A DNA stretch of 64,000 nucleotides from SXTU01 sp964496695. GTDB lineage: Bacteria; Verrucomicrobiota; Verrucomicrobiia; Limisphaerales; SXTU01. Made by a program: the position numbers and the translations under genes. A model generated the notes under the pieces. That model had not been told where the DNA came from, did no database searches, and worked only from the letters and a program-made list of their open reading frames with translations. The DNA lies in the NCBI GenBank assembly GCA_964496695.1, contig CAZCBE010000001.1:186001-250000 (forward strand). Reading direction: 5' to 3'. This document shows positions 24,622-37,267 of the stretch, in pieces; positions within the stretch are counted from its first letter, which is position 1; the number at the start of each line of letters is the position of its first letter.

Positions 24622-26121
24622 ATGCCCGACCCAGAAATTGACGAGAAGGCCGGCGATTCCGTAATGCTCCGCCGCCTGTCGCTGGCGGTGATCTTCTTCA
24701 GCGACCTGGTGGACAGCACCAAGCTCAAGGCCCTGGTCGGCGAGCGCCGGGCGGGCGAGGTCATTCATCGCCATCACGAGGGCGTCCGCAAGCTGCTCAA
24801 GCAATTCCCCGGCGGCCAGGAGATCGAGACGGCGGGCGACCAGTTCCTCCTGCTCTTCAGCAACACGACGGATGCGACGCATTTCGCGCTGCGCCTGCAC
24901 CACCAGAACCGTCACCTGACCGAGGAGCTGAAGGCCAAGGTGCTGGACCGCGTGGGCATCCACATCGGCGAGATCGCCCTGCACGACACGCGCAAGGGCG
25001 GGCAGGAGAACACCAAGGTCTTCGGCAGCCATGTGGACCTGGCCGCGCGCATCCAGTCACTGGCGGACGGCGGACGCACCCTGATGAGCGGCGTGGCCTT
25101 CGAGAACGCCAAGATGATGATCGGCGAGGAGAACATCCCCGGCTTGGGTGAAATTGCCTGGGTGAACCACGGTGCCTACCAGCTCAAGGGCGTGCCCCGG
25201 GCCATCAGCATCTGCGAGGTCGGTGAAGTCGAGCATGTGGAGTTCGCCCCACCGCCCGACACCGAGAAGTGCATGCGCGTGAAGCCCGACGGTCCGGCCG
25301 CCCCGACGCCGACCGCTGCGGACAAGGCCGAGCTGCGCATCCCGAACCTCTTTCTCAAGCTCCCGCAGTTCGGCCACCGCCTCTCGCTCGTGCCCGAGCG
25401 CGAAGGCCTGCGCCAGTTGTGGCTGGTGTCCGGCCCGGAGTTCAAGGTGGGCAAGAACCACACCGCCCCGGATGGCAACCGCGAGAACGAGTCCGACTGG
25501 GTGGCGTGGTTCTGGCCGCGCAGCCCGGAGAACGACGAGAAGACCCGGCAGATCAGCCGCGTGCATGTCGTGCTCGGCTGGCTGGACGCCGGTCTGACCG
25601 GCGCGCGCGACAACCGCAGCAAAAACGGCTCCTTCTACGACGGCATCCCGCTGGCCAGCAACGACTGGATGCCCATCAAGGGCCCAGGGCAGCTCCGCAT
25701 CGGCGCGGACTATGCGCTCGACCTGAAGATTTATCCGTCCGCCCTCAATGGCGAACCGGCGGTCAGGAACCTCAAGTCCCTGCCCGGCCTCCCGCAGCCC
25801 GTGGAGGTGCCCGTGCGCGGCGCGATCACGCTGCGGCCCACGGCCTGCCCGCCCCCGTTCCGCGAGAGCTACTGGGTGCTGACCGATGCGACCTTCGGCA
25901 CCGACGAGGCCAACCCGATCCATCTGCCCGTCGAGACTCTCGCGCCGGTGCAGGGCCGGTTCCACCACTTCCGCGGCTGCTTCTGGATCGAGTCCATCGC
26001 CGCGAACGAGGCGCTGCAGGTCAACCGGTCGGTCCTCCACCCGGGCGAACTGGTGCCCCTGATGACCGACCAGACGATCCGCATCGGGCCGAACACCTAC
26101 AAGGTGGCCGTGATCAGTTGA
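24622..26121 (+). CDS. Class III adenylate/guanylate cyclase domain fused to FHA domain
   Basis: 499 residues. The N-terminal cyclase homology domain (about 18-190) has the metal-binding FFSDLVDST and the second Asp in AGDQFLLLF, plus VDLAARIQSLADGG. The FHA domain (about 290-400: KVGKNHT, RQISRVHVVLGWL, DNRSKNGSFYDGIPL) binds phospho-Thr peptides. A second beta-rich region follows and ends QTIRIGPNTYKV. Directly downstream of the kinase, it is a natural phospho-target or reader of it. Some cyclase substrate-binding residues cannot be placed, so activity is uncertain. Confidence 0.9.
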   Translation: MPDPEIDEKAGDSVMLRRLSLAVIFFSDLVDSTKLKALVGERRAGEVIHRHHEGVRKLLKQFPGGQEIETAGDQFLLLFSNTTDATHFALRLHHQNRHLTEELKAKVLDRVGIHIGEIALHDTRKGGQENTKVFGSHVDLAARIQSLADGGRTLMSGVAFENAKMMIGEENIPGLGEIAWVNHGAYQLKGVPRAISICEVGEVEHVEFAPPPDTEKCMRVKPDGPAAPTPTAADKAELRIPNLFLKLPQFGHRLSLVPEREGLRQLWLVSGPEFKVGKNHTAPDGNRENESDWVAWFWPRSPENDEKTRQISRVHVVLGWLDAGLTGARDNRSKNGSFYDGIPLASNDWMPIKGPGQLRIGADYALDLKIYPSALNGEPAVRNLKSLPGLPQPVEVPVRGAITLRPTACPPPFRESYWVLTDATFGTDEANPIHLPVETLAPVQGRFHHFRGCFWIESIAANEALQVNRSVLHPGELVPLMTDQTIRIGPNTYKVAVIS

Positions 26122-26258
26122 ACGAGGCGGGCGTCCTGCGTGTTTTGCGCGTGCTGACGAAGGTCCGGAGCTGTCCCACTGAATGACCCGGTAATGCCCA
26201 GAACTGCGGCGTGGTGCCCGGACTTGCCAGCCACAAACAGCAACGCTAGTTTCAGAGC

Positions 26259-26462
26259 ATGAAGCTGCGCCTGCTCGTTGAGCTGGATAAGGAGACAAAC
26301 CGTTGGTCCGCGGTGTTTCCGGAACTGCCCGGCTGTGCCACGGCGGGTGACACCGAAGCGGAGGCTGTGGCGAACGCCAAAGAAGCACTTGCCCTGTGGT
26401 TCGAGCCGGCCCCGATGAAGCTGTCCAAGGGTGCGAAACTCCTCGAACTCGCGGTGCCGTGA
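26259..26462 (+). CDS. hicB: HicB family antitoxin
   Basis: 67 residues with the partial RNase-H-like HicB fold: LVELDKETNRWSAVFPELPGCATAGDTEAEAVANAKEAL is the classic family signature. It is short and lacks the C-terminal DNA-binding domain of longer HicB proteins, so autoregulation may be weak or done by the complex. Its stop TGA overlaps the GTG start of hicA (GTGA), giving order hicB-hicA. Confidence 0.9.
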   Translation: MKLRLLVELDKETNRWSAVFPELPGCATAGDTEAEAVANAKEALALWFEPAPMKLSKGAKLLELAVP

Positions 26463-26677
26463 GTCAGCGGTATCCAGTCCGCAACGCGAAGGAGGTCGTG
26501 AAGGTTCTGCGACGTCATGGCTTCATGCTGGCCGGGCAGTCCGGCAGCCATCAAAAGTGGCGGCACGCCAACGGAAGACAGGTCATCGTGGCGATGCATG
26601 GGAGCAAGCCCATCCCGATTGGCACGCTCAAGAGCATCGTCGAAGGCAGCGGTCTGGACGTGGAGAAGTTTCGGTAG
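26459..26677 (+). CDS. hicA: HicA family toxin (mRNA interferase)
   Basis: 72 residues from a GTG at 26459. HicA is a double-stranded-RNA-binding-fold ribonuclease that cuts mRNA. The motif GFMLAGQSGSHQKWRH contains the catalytic His of the G-S-H signature, and VIVAMHGSKPIPIGTLKSIV completes the family pattern. The only fitting start is the GTG that overlaps hicB, which explains why it can be missed. Confidence 0.9.
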   Translation: MSQRYPVRNAKEVVKVLRRHGFMLAGQSGSHQKWRHANGRQVIVAMHGSKPIPIGTLKSIVEGSGLDVEKFR

Positions 26678-26739
26678 CTTGGTGGCGAACTGATGGGCGC
26701 GAAAATTGCGGCGGCAGCGTTGCCGACGAATTGCGCGGT

Positions 26740-27213
26740 TCAATTCTTATACGGCTCCACTGGGACAATGCTTCCGTTCATCAGCACCTGTAGCAGCAGG
26801 TAGGTGGGCCTGTCCGACTTGCCGGACTCTGATTTTCTGTTCGGTCCACGGAAGTGAACCAGGTAAACCCAATACTCTTCGTGCTTCACACTCCAATCTG
26901 ATTCAAAAGGTCGTTTGAGTGTGACCGACACCACTTTCCATTGCCGGGCATCGGTGACGAGCTTCGCCGTCTGTTGCGTGGCGACTTGCGCGGCCACCCC
27001 GGGCGCAAGGGGAGGGCGGTCTCGATTGGAAGCCCAACGTGGTCCCGCCAACAGTTCCTGCGTTGTGAGTTTTTGCACATACCACTTCCCTTCGACTTCA
27101 AAAGTGAAAACATTCGAAAGGTTGACGCTCGATTTATCCACCCGCTTTGGCGACTGACAAGCAGTCAGCCCAACGAGTAACAGGAGTGCGCTAGTTTTGG
27201 AAACGAAGCGCAC
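26740..27213 (-). CDS. Putative lipoprotein, unknown function
   Basis: 157 residues from the GTG at 27213 (TTG 27216 and GTG 27243 are other starts). A lipoprotein signal MRFVSKTSALLLLVGLTAC has its lipobox Cys at 19. The mature part has mixed alpha/beta character with VFTFEVEGKWYVQKL and HEEYWVYLVHFRGPN. I recognise no family. It converges with hicA and has lower GC than the neighbours. Confidence 0.65.
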   Translation of the reverse strand: MRFVSKTSALLLLVGLTACQSPKRVDKSSVNLSNVFTFEVEGKWYVQKLTTQELLAGPRWASNRDRPPLAPGVAAQVATQQTAKLVTDARQWKVVSVTLKRPFESDWSVKHEEYWVYLVHFRGPNRKSESGKSDRPTYLLLQVLMNGSIVPVEPYKN

Positions 27214-27335
27214 CAAGGATAGTCCAACACCAGAGGGATTCACGCCGCCATTATACCGGTGCTGGCTGGTAAGTCCAGCGTGCCTTGCCCTCCCACATCA
27301 TACCGTGCGTCCGGTGAAGCCAGCCAGAACATCAC

Positions 27336-30497
<3,162 letters not shown>

Positions 30498-30945
30498 CCG
30501 CACGACTCTGCCGGACGCGCGGGGCCGGTGGCAAAAAATTTCCACGGACAAGTGAAGCGAGAGGCCGCTGCCGCCTAGCCGTGGCGCGCGGCATTCATGC
30601 CGCTTCAACGTGCGCCATACCTTGGTCAAACCGAAGCGAAGCAGTTGGCCGCGAAGCATTCCCCTTCAACGCAGAGACAGCACGGCGGAGCCGCAGTCGA
30701 AGTGGCAGGATGGCTCGCATTAACGCAACGGGCGCAGAGACCGCAGAGAGGCACGGAGGATATTCCCCTTCGGTCTCTGCGTCCCCTGCTGGTAGAACGG
30801 AACACGCAGAACTGCGCAGCCGCTCTCCCTCACACCGAACTGGCGTCGTATTCAGACGATGAAGCGGCATGAATGCCGGTTCCTGATGCGTCACGGGAAT
30901 TTCGGTATCGCGGCGGGTGCCGCAGACGCCACACTCCGGGACGAC
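30498..30945. other. Divergent intergenic region with family B repeat
   Basis: 448 bp between the SNF2 gene and rlmN. The family B element 30584-30880 has an unusually long 246-bp interior (other copies have about 35-45 bp), which contains the sequence ACGCAGAGAC...GGTCTCTGCGT, another inverted pair. No gene seen. Confidence 0.55.
30584..30880. repeat. Paired palindromic repeat, family B copy 3
   Basis: Left arm 30584-30610 (GCGGCATTCATGCCGC), right arm 30857-30880 (GCGGCATGAATGCCGG, outer end lost). The interior carries what looks like a second nested repeat. Confidence 0.8.
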
Positions 30946-32037
<1,092 letters not shown>

Positions 32038-32042
32038 CGAGC

Positions 32043-32393
32043 ATGGGCCTCTTCGATTTCCTGTCCCGGAGAAACCGGCCGCGCCTGTTCCAGCTTCAGC
32101 CAGCGGATGCAAAGATGCTCCGCGTCCAGCAGGCAACGCGGATAACACCTGCCTGCGCCTGCCTGGATCCCCGGTTGAGCGGGGGTCGTTTTGCGGAACT
32201 GCAGTTTCACCCGGAGATCCAGGACACCGAATGTGATGCGTGGAAGTGGCTGGGGTCCCCGATCGAGAAGGCAGCCGCCGACCGGGCCAAGGAATTTGCC
32301 CTAGGCGGGGTGCTGAAGCCGTCACTGGTGAACATGGTCCTTCGGCACGCCGACATTTCGGAGCGGGATTTCCAGAAGTTGATGCGAGGGTGA
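32043..32393 (+). CDS. Hypothetical protein co-transcribed with rlmN
   Basis: 116 residues beginning MGLFDFLSRRNRPRL, a common start for small cytosolic proteins. A Cys-X-Cys pair occurs in ITPACACLDP, and the C-terminal half is helical (AADRAKEFALGGVLKPSLVN, DISERDFQKLMRG). I recognise no family. Five bases from the rlmN stop, so it is probably translated from the same message. Confidence 0.65.
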   Translation: MGLFDFLSRRNRPRLFQLQPADAKMLRVQQATRITPACACLDPRLSGGRFAELQFHPEIQDTECDAWKWLGSPIEKAAADRAKEFALGGVLKPSLVNMVLRHADISERDFQKLMRG

Positions 32394-32730
32394 TCCCGGC
32401 CAGACGCTGGCCGGTTTTGATTTGATTGCTCATATGCGGCGGAGCCTGCCGCAATCTTTCCGCAGGCGGCAAAGCTCAGCCTCTTTGGCAGCCGGTCAGA
32501 GGGACGTATCCTGTGAGCATGCTAAAACCAAAAACCACAAAGCAGTGTCAGTGCCCGTTGCAGCGGCATGATTTGGCCCGGTGGGTCGTCCGCCCGCTGG
32601 CCCGCCGAGTGTTGCAGCACCATCGGGTGTGCATCAAGCAGGGCAAGCGCATCCTCAAACAGGTTCAGGAGACGAACGAATCCGTTGAAATCACTGCCCG
32701 GCGGAGGGCTAGGTGGAGCCGTAGCTGGGA
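32394..32730. other. Intergenic region, nothing recognised
   Basis: 337 bp between convergent genes. A possible 71-codon plus-strand frame from ATG 32519 encodes a basic Arg/His/Gln-rich peptide with no family resemblance, and I do not call it a gene. No palindromic element of the families seen elsewhere. Confidence 0.45.
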
Positions 32731-34347
32731 CTAATCGACTGGTGGATGATAGGCAACGGAGATTGGATGAGACGAGTCAGCGAGCGCCTGCATTGGGACT
32801 GGTTGCTCATCCACATGATAGAGGACCACATTGCCATCTATCTGCATGATCAGCACACGGTCTTGATCGGGCGAAGCAGCGGCAGTGGTGGAATAGTCCA
32901 CTAGCCCCCTTGAATCAGCGAAGATGTGGAGTCGATCTAGGCCTACCACCATGCGTGCGCCGATGGGGAGAGACACGCCATCAGGTGGGCTCCAGAGAGT
33001 TTTCCATTCTCGTCCGTCCTCAAGCACCTGCAATCCCTTCTCCGCGTCGAACGTGAGGGCATAGCGCTTGTTCAAGGAGGTCAGGGCTTCTCCGGCGCGC
33101 AGGAACGCATCGCGGTATAGCCGGTCACTCCAGAAGACGAAGCGAAACTGCTGCTGCTCGCCGCCAGGTGCCAAGATCGAATCCGGGGTGCACACCTCAG
33201 GATCGATCAGGCCGATGTGCGAGCCGATCGAGTTTTTGACTGCCAGCACGCGATCTCCATAAATACGACGCAGTTCGAACGAGATGCCCGCATCCTTCTT
33301 GCCGGGCTTCAGGACGATGAGCCGCCAAGACGCGCGTTCTTTGCGTTCGATCTTGGCCAGGGGCTCCAGCCAACCGATTTGCTGGTCCGTCGTAATCAAA
33401 TAATTGTCGGGCAGGCTCAGTGCCTTAAGAGAAATTGCGTCACGGTCACGACCATCACATACCGCGGTGACCAGTTCCCATCCGTGCTTGGGGTTCGCGC
33501 TGGAAAGTTCGGGGACCGCAGCTTTCAGTTTGGCGGGGGTGCCAGTGCGGACCCGCTTCCCGCCGGGTTGATTTTCAATGATGAATTCCTTGTAGTTGAG
33601 CACCAGGGAGACGATCAGCTTCCGGTGCTTGCCGCCGGCCACATCGCAGATTTCGCCCACCGGGCGGGCCACGGTGCGAAAGCACTCGCCAAGCAGGGGC
33701 ATGAACTCACGGACCAGACCGTCGGGCGCTTTCCAACGGTCAACAATCTCGAGCCGCTCCTCTGCTCCTTCCAGCCGCCCAAAAGTCTTCAGCACCTGGC
33801 AGCCTAGTGAGTATGCCTTCGACAGGGCATCCAAATCGGCGATCAGGCAGGCCGCGAAGCTGGCCATGTGCTCCACATATTGGTTGATGGGGACGCCGCC
33901 CTTGCAGAGCATGATATTTGAGTATTCGGCCACCGCCCCATCAGCAAAATCACGCGGGTCCACCAAAAAGGTGTTGGTTATGATGCCGGAGTTGCTCTTA
34001 GCTCCTAGGACTTCAATGAGGAAGGCGGCCAACTGGCTGTGGTAGCTGTCGGGTGCCGTGGAGATGTAACGTCGCTCCAGTTCGTCCAGGGTCGCCGCCG
34101 GAGGCGGCTTCGTGGCGCGAAGCAGGCTTTGGAAGTTTTGGGCATCGGTGATGACCTTGGTCCGGCGCACCGTATGCTGAGCGAGGTGTTGTTTCAGCCC
34201 TAGCTCGAGGACTTCGTCATACACGAGCTTGAGCTTCTCTTGGATTTCCCGCAGCCGGGCTTCCTGTTCGGCGAACAGTTCAAACACCTTGCCGCCAAAC
34301 TTGGAGCCGGCACCGGAGGCAAATGCTTTAAGCAGGTCGAGATACAT
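32731..34347 (-). CDS. Unknown protein with C-terminal B-lectin-like motif
   Basis: 538 residues, no signal peptide. The first 60 residues are helical and probably coiled (FELFAEQEARLREIQEKLKLVYDEVLEL). The middle matches no family I know. Near the end, MQIDGNVVLY (501-510) is a perfect QxDxNxVxY mannose-binding motif of bulb-type lectins; upstream LTFDAEKGLQVLEDGREWKTLW looks like a degenerate second repeat. A helical N-terminus with a lectin tail is seen in some pore-forming or bacteriocin-type proteins, but that is speculation. Lower GC than flanks and its own good promoter suggest transfer. Confidence 0.7.
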   Translation of the reverse strand: MYLDLLKAFASGAGSKFGGKVFELFAEQEARLREIQEKLKLVYDEVLELGLKQHLAQHTVRRTKVITDAQNFQSLLRATKPPPAATLDELERRYISTAPDSYHSQLAAFLIEVLGAKSNSGIITNTFLVDPRDFADGAVAEYSNIMLCKGGVPINQYVEHMASFAACLIADLDALSKAYSLGCQVLKTFGRLEGAEERLEIVDRWKAPDGLVREFMPLLGECFRTVARPVGEICDVAGGKHRKLIVSLVLNYKEFIIENQPGGKRVRTGTPAKLKAAVPELSSANPKHGWELVTAVCDGRDRDAISLKALSLPDNYLITTDQQIGWLEPLAKIERKERASWRLIVLKPGKKDAGISFELRRIYGDRVLAVKNSIGSHIGLIDPEVCTPDSILAPGGEQQQFRFVFWSDRLYRDAFLRAGEALTSLNKRYALTFDAEKGLQVLEDGREWKTLWSPPDGVSLPIGARMVVGLDRLHIFADSRGLVDYSTTAAASPDQDRVLIMQIDGNVVLYHVDEQPVPMQALADSSHPISVAYHPPVD

Positions 34348-34989
34348 TAGTTTATTCGGGGTTATGAACCAACAAAAGGAAAGGGAATTTCAGCCTGACC
34401 TACTTGACCGGGTCCAATTGTTGAGTTGAATAGCTTAACGATTGTATGTTTGGGGGAAATCCAACGTCAAGGTGAAAGGATGTTGAATGATGTTGAATGT
34501 GGCCCTGAACATTACGATTGATCTGCAAGCTTGCACCTGGCGGTGAATTTGCTCTTCCCAAATCTCCCATTTTGCATGCCTGCCAGGCTGACGCCCGCCA
34601 ACGCCAGGCTCACCGCCCCTGCCGCCCCTGCCGCCCGTGCCACCGCCGGCGCTGGCGGAGCCGTGCCTTGAACCACCCGCCCGCCGCCCAGCCGCGTCCC
34701 GCCAGCGGCACACGGGCCGGAAAACCATGTCCACACGCGGTTGCAGCCCCTGCCAGGCGAGTCAGCACGGCTGCTGCAACGCGTCCCCGCAACGACGGCA
34801 ATCAATCGTAATGTTCGGGGGCTGCCCAAAAAACAATAAAGTATTTGACAAGGAAGGTCCGGGCGATTTTGCTGGCGAGGCTTAACTCACCCGTTCTCAT
34901 ACCGGGCTTCTGCGTTTGGCGGACCAGCAGCGGTGAAGTGGCGGGTGGGTTGCATAATAGAAAATCACTTCCAGTCGAAAGATAGTCAC
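34348..34989. other. Divergent intergenic region, A/T-rich ends
   Basis: 642 bp between the lectin-tailed gene and the first tail-collar gene. Apart from the promoter above and a short direct repeat GATGTTGAATGATGTTGAATG (34479-34499 region), the centre is G/C-rich and low in complexity (GCCCCTGCCGCCC). TTGACA at 34845-34850 could drive the collar genes but lacks a good -10. No gene called. Confidence 0.5.
34441..34470 (-). promoter_or_regulatory. Sigma70-type promoter of the lectin-tailed gene
   Basis: Minus strand TTGACG (34470-34465), 18-bp spacer, TACAAT (34446-34441), five of six matches in each box. It leaves an untranslated leader of about 85 nt before the ATG at 34347. Confidence 0.6.
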
Positions 34990-35520
34990 ATGCCTGAATA
35001 TTTCCTTGGTGAGATTCGCATGTTTTCATTTAAGTTCGCCCCCCAAGGGTGGCGTCTTTGTGACGGCTCGCTCTTGTTAGTCAAGGAACACCAGGCACTC
35101 TTCTCCCTCCTTGACAACAAGTTTGGCGGCGACGGCAAGACGAACTTTGCGTTACCCGACCTCCGCGGGCGCGCCATCCTGGGCGCTGATGGCGTAAAAG
35201 TCATAAGGGGTGCCGTTGCGGGAACCGAAACGGTCCAATTAACCACAATCCATCTGCCGGCCCACACTCATCAGATCACGGGCACATCGCAGGCCGGCAC
35301 GGTGACGGGTCCAGCTGGCACCGGCGCAGGCAAGGTGTATGCTGTGGACGAGGGCAAGGACGTCAAATGCTATGCGCCATACGAAAAGGGGAAGGCCGTG
35401 AAACTGGCTCCAGCCAGTTGCTCCTCGGCCGGGGGAGGAGCAAGTCACAACAACATGCAGCCATTCCTCGTCACCAATTACTGCATCTGCATCAAGGGAG
35501 AGTATCCGCCTCGGTCTTGA
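34990..35520 (+). CDS. Phage tail-collar (microcystin-dependent MdpB-like) protein 1
   Basis: 176 residues from ATG 34990. The N-terminal half has the full collar signature YFLGEIRMF, FAPQGWRLCDGSLL, ALFSLLDNKFGGDG, FALPDLRGRAILG. The C-terminal part is variable (Gly/Lys-rich) and ends in YCICIKGEYPPRS. Relatives form fibre tips of phage-like particles or are secreted proteins of unknown use; they often occur in threes, as here. Start chosen to match the two paralogues. Confidence 0.9.
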   Translation: MPEYFLGEIRMFSFKFAPQGWRLCDGSLLLVKEHQALFSLLDNKFGGDGKTNFALPDLRGRAILGADGVKVIRGAVAGTETVQLTTIHLPAHTHQITGTSQAGTVTGPAGTGAGKVYAVDEGKDVKCYAPYEKGKAVKLAPASCSSAGGGASHNNMQPFLVTNYCICIKGEYPPRS

Positions 35521-35561
35521 AGTGTGTGTTAGAATGCCCGAAATAACCGTCGCCTGTTAAT

Positions 35562-36119
35562 ATGGAAGCTTATCTTGGTGAGATTCGTGTGTTTGCCGGT
35601 AACTTTGCTCCCGAAGGATGGTCGCTGTGCGAGGGACAACTGCTGAAAGTGGCCGAACACGAAGCGCTGTTTTCCCTGCTCGGAGCAAGCTATGGTGGCA
35701 ACGGAACATCAGATTTCGGGCTGCCCGACCTGCGGTGCCGGGTGCCCATCGGGCAGGGCGCTGGTCCGGGGTTGACTCCGCGCCTCCTCAGCCAGTCAGA
35801 AGGGGCTTCGACGGAGGAGCTTTCGGCGGCTCATCTGCCGGTCCACTCGCATGACTTCGTCGTGATGAATACGGACGGCACATCGTCGGAGCCGACTGGC
35901 AAGCTGCTGGCCAAGGCGCCAACGCCAAACGTCACTCCCAAAACTTACTCCAACCAGTTTTTGGCTCATTCATCGAGCGTGAAGATGAGCGTTTTGAACG
36001 CCTCAGCGTTGAAGCTAATCGGTGGCCCCGGCTCTGCCCATGACAACATGATGCCGTGGGCCGGTATCAGTTACATCATTTGCCTCACTGGAGAATATCC
36101 AGTCGCCGACAGCGTTTAG
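35562..36119 (+). CDS. Phage tail-collar (MdpB-like) protein 2
   Basis: 185 residues, second of three paralogues: YLGEIRVFAGNFAPEGWSLCEGQLL, ALFSLLGASYGGNGTSDFGLPDLRCRVPIG, then PVHSHDF and a C-terminal IICLTGEYP. 41 bp separate it from copy 1. The copies share the collar domain but differ beyond it, as expected for parts that form a heteromeric fibre. Confidence 0.92.
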   Translation: MEAYLGEIRVFAGNFAPEGWSLCEGQLLKVAEHEALFSLLGASYGGNGTSDFGLPDLRCRVPIGQGAGPGLTPRLLSQSEGASTEELSAAHLPVHSHDFVVMNTDGTSSEPTGKLLAKAPTPNVTPKTYSNQFLAHSSSVKMSVLNASALKLIGGPGSAHDNMMPWAGISYIICLTGEYPVADSV

Positions 36120-36160
36120 ATCGCCTTCAACTCAGCCAAGAACAATTCCAACGACAGCAT

Positions 36161-36718
36161 ATGGACGCATTCATCGGTGAAGTCCGCGTATTTCCCTATA
36201 ACTACGAGCCGGAAGGCTGGCTGCCCTGCGATGGACGCAGTCTGGCCGTAAGCCAGCATCAGGCGCTGCATGCGGTAATCGAGAACACCTACGGCGGGAT
36301 TGTCGGCAAAACCTTCAACCTGCCGGATTTGCGGGGAAGAGTGTTAATAGGGTTGATGAGCGGCGTGCAGGCACCGGGGCCGGTTTTGAGTAAAGTGCAA
36401 CCGGGACAAAAGGGCGGAACCAACTCCGTCGCGTTGACCCTGTCGAATTTTCCCGCTCACGGCCATGAGATCAAAGTGGCATCGGCCAATGGCAACGCTG
36501 ACACGCCTAGCGGAGCAATGGTGGCAAGCGGGAACGCAGTCGCCCCAGCCAGCTTGAAGCGGTTCGCGATCCCGGATGGGAAATCGTCGGTTGATATGGC
36601 TTCGGAGATGATTGGGACCACAGGAACTGACAGCCCTACGCCTCACGACAACAACCAACCGACCCTCGGCCTGGGTTACTTCATCTGCGTGGACGGAGAG
36701 TTCCCGGTTCGATCCTGA
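36161..36718 (+). CDS. Phage tail-collar (MdpB-like) protein 3
   Basis: 185 residues from ATG 36161, placed by alignment with its paralogues: FIGEVRVFPYNYEPEGWLPCDGRSL, ALHAVIENTYGGIVGKTFNLPDLRGRVLIG, FPAHGHEI, FICVDGEFPVRS. No sheath, tube or baseplate genes are in the window, so a complete phage tail is not encoded here. Confidence 0.92.
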   Translation: MDAFIGEVRVFPYNYEPEGWLPCDGRSLAVSQHQALHAVIENTYGGIVGKTFNLPDLRGRVLIGLMSGVQAPGPVLSKVQPGQKGGTNSVALTLSNFPAHGHEIKVASANGNADTPSGAMVASGNAVAPASLKRFAIPDGKSSVDMASEMIGTTGTDSPTPHDNNQPTLGLGYFICVDGEFPVRS

Positions 36719-36761
36719 AAACACGTTCAATAGGGATTCTGCAGCGGCAATCGCCCCAAGC

Positions 36762-36971
36762 GTGCTGCCAACGGGCGGCGCACGACGGGTCATCGCGGAA
36801 GGTGGCTACTGGAACTGGGGGGCAGCCGATGCAGGCGCTACAATTGCTGCTTCCTTGTCAAACTGGTCGAAGGCCGAGTTCCACCATCCGACGATTGCAG
36901 AGCCGGGCTCAGTCGGAGTGCGACTTCAGAATACTACACCGGCCTTCATCTTCGATGAAGGCGAAACCTAA
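36762..36971 (+). pseudogene. Orphan frame, possible gene remnant
   Basis: From a GTG at 36762 an open frame of 69 codons reads GGYWNWGAADAGATIAASL and ends in FIFDEGET. It is more protein-like than most shadow frames, but it has no recognisable family or ribosome-binding site. A perfect 9-bp hairpin (36942-36962) lies at its 3' end. It may be a fragment left by rearrangement. Confidence 0.25.
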
Positions 36972-37005
36972 GTGCGCTGGCCTGCGAAGGGCTTGAAGCC
37001 CACCC

Positions 37006-37152
37006 TCAAGTCAGTTGCCCGCCCGCGTCTCCGCCGGTCGATCCATTGTTCATGGTATCCGAGACATCACCAAGCTTGATCAAGGTAGGGGGCGACCACG
37101 TCAACTTGGTTTCGTTGGGCACCAAAACTTCGTTTGCAACTTCTGAGTTCAT
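37006..37152 (-). CDS. Putative RiPP (lasso-type) precursor peptide
   Basis: 48 codons, ATG 37152 to TGA 37006, directly downstream of and on the same strand as the asparagine-synthetase-like gene. The leader part contains W19-x-x-P22-x-L24-x-x-x-G28 and Thr33, matching the YxxPxLxxxG...T pattern that lasso-peptide proteases and RREs recognise, with Trp for Tyr and one residue fewer before Thr. If Thr33 is position -2, the core is the last 14 residues (from Asn35), with Asp42 as ring residue 8 and a C-terminal Thr48. Asn as first core residue is unusual, so lasso topology is not certain. C-terminal Thr would suit a kinase or sulfotransferase. Confidence 0.65.
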   Translation of the reverse strand: MNSEVANEVLVPNETKLTWSPPTLIKLGDVSDTMNNGSTGGDAGGQLT

Positions 37153-37267
37153 AACTTAGTCAACACCGAACTAAATTTTTGAATCAGTGTCAATGTTTGT
37201 TTGTATTTGTCCCGCGTTCCCCGCGTTCCCAATGCAGGCTGACGTCAGTGCTCAAGCCCCCGCCTCA

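Noticed and set aside
32519..32734. Small basic plus-strand frame
   Set aside because: No family, no ribosome-binding site, and it overlaps the end of the lectin-tailed gene.
34435..34734. 99-codon minus-strand frame
   Set aside because: Low-complexity Gly/Arg text that overlaps the promoter of the lectin-tailed gene.
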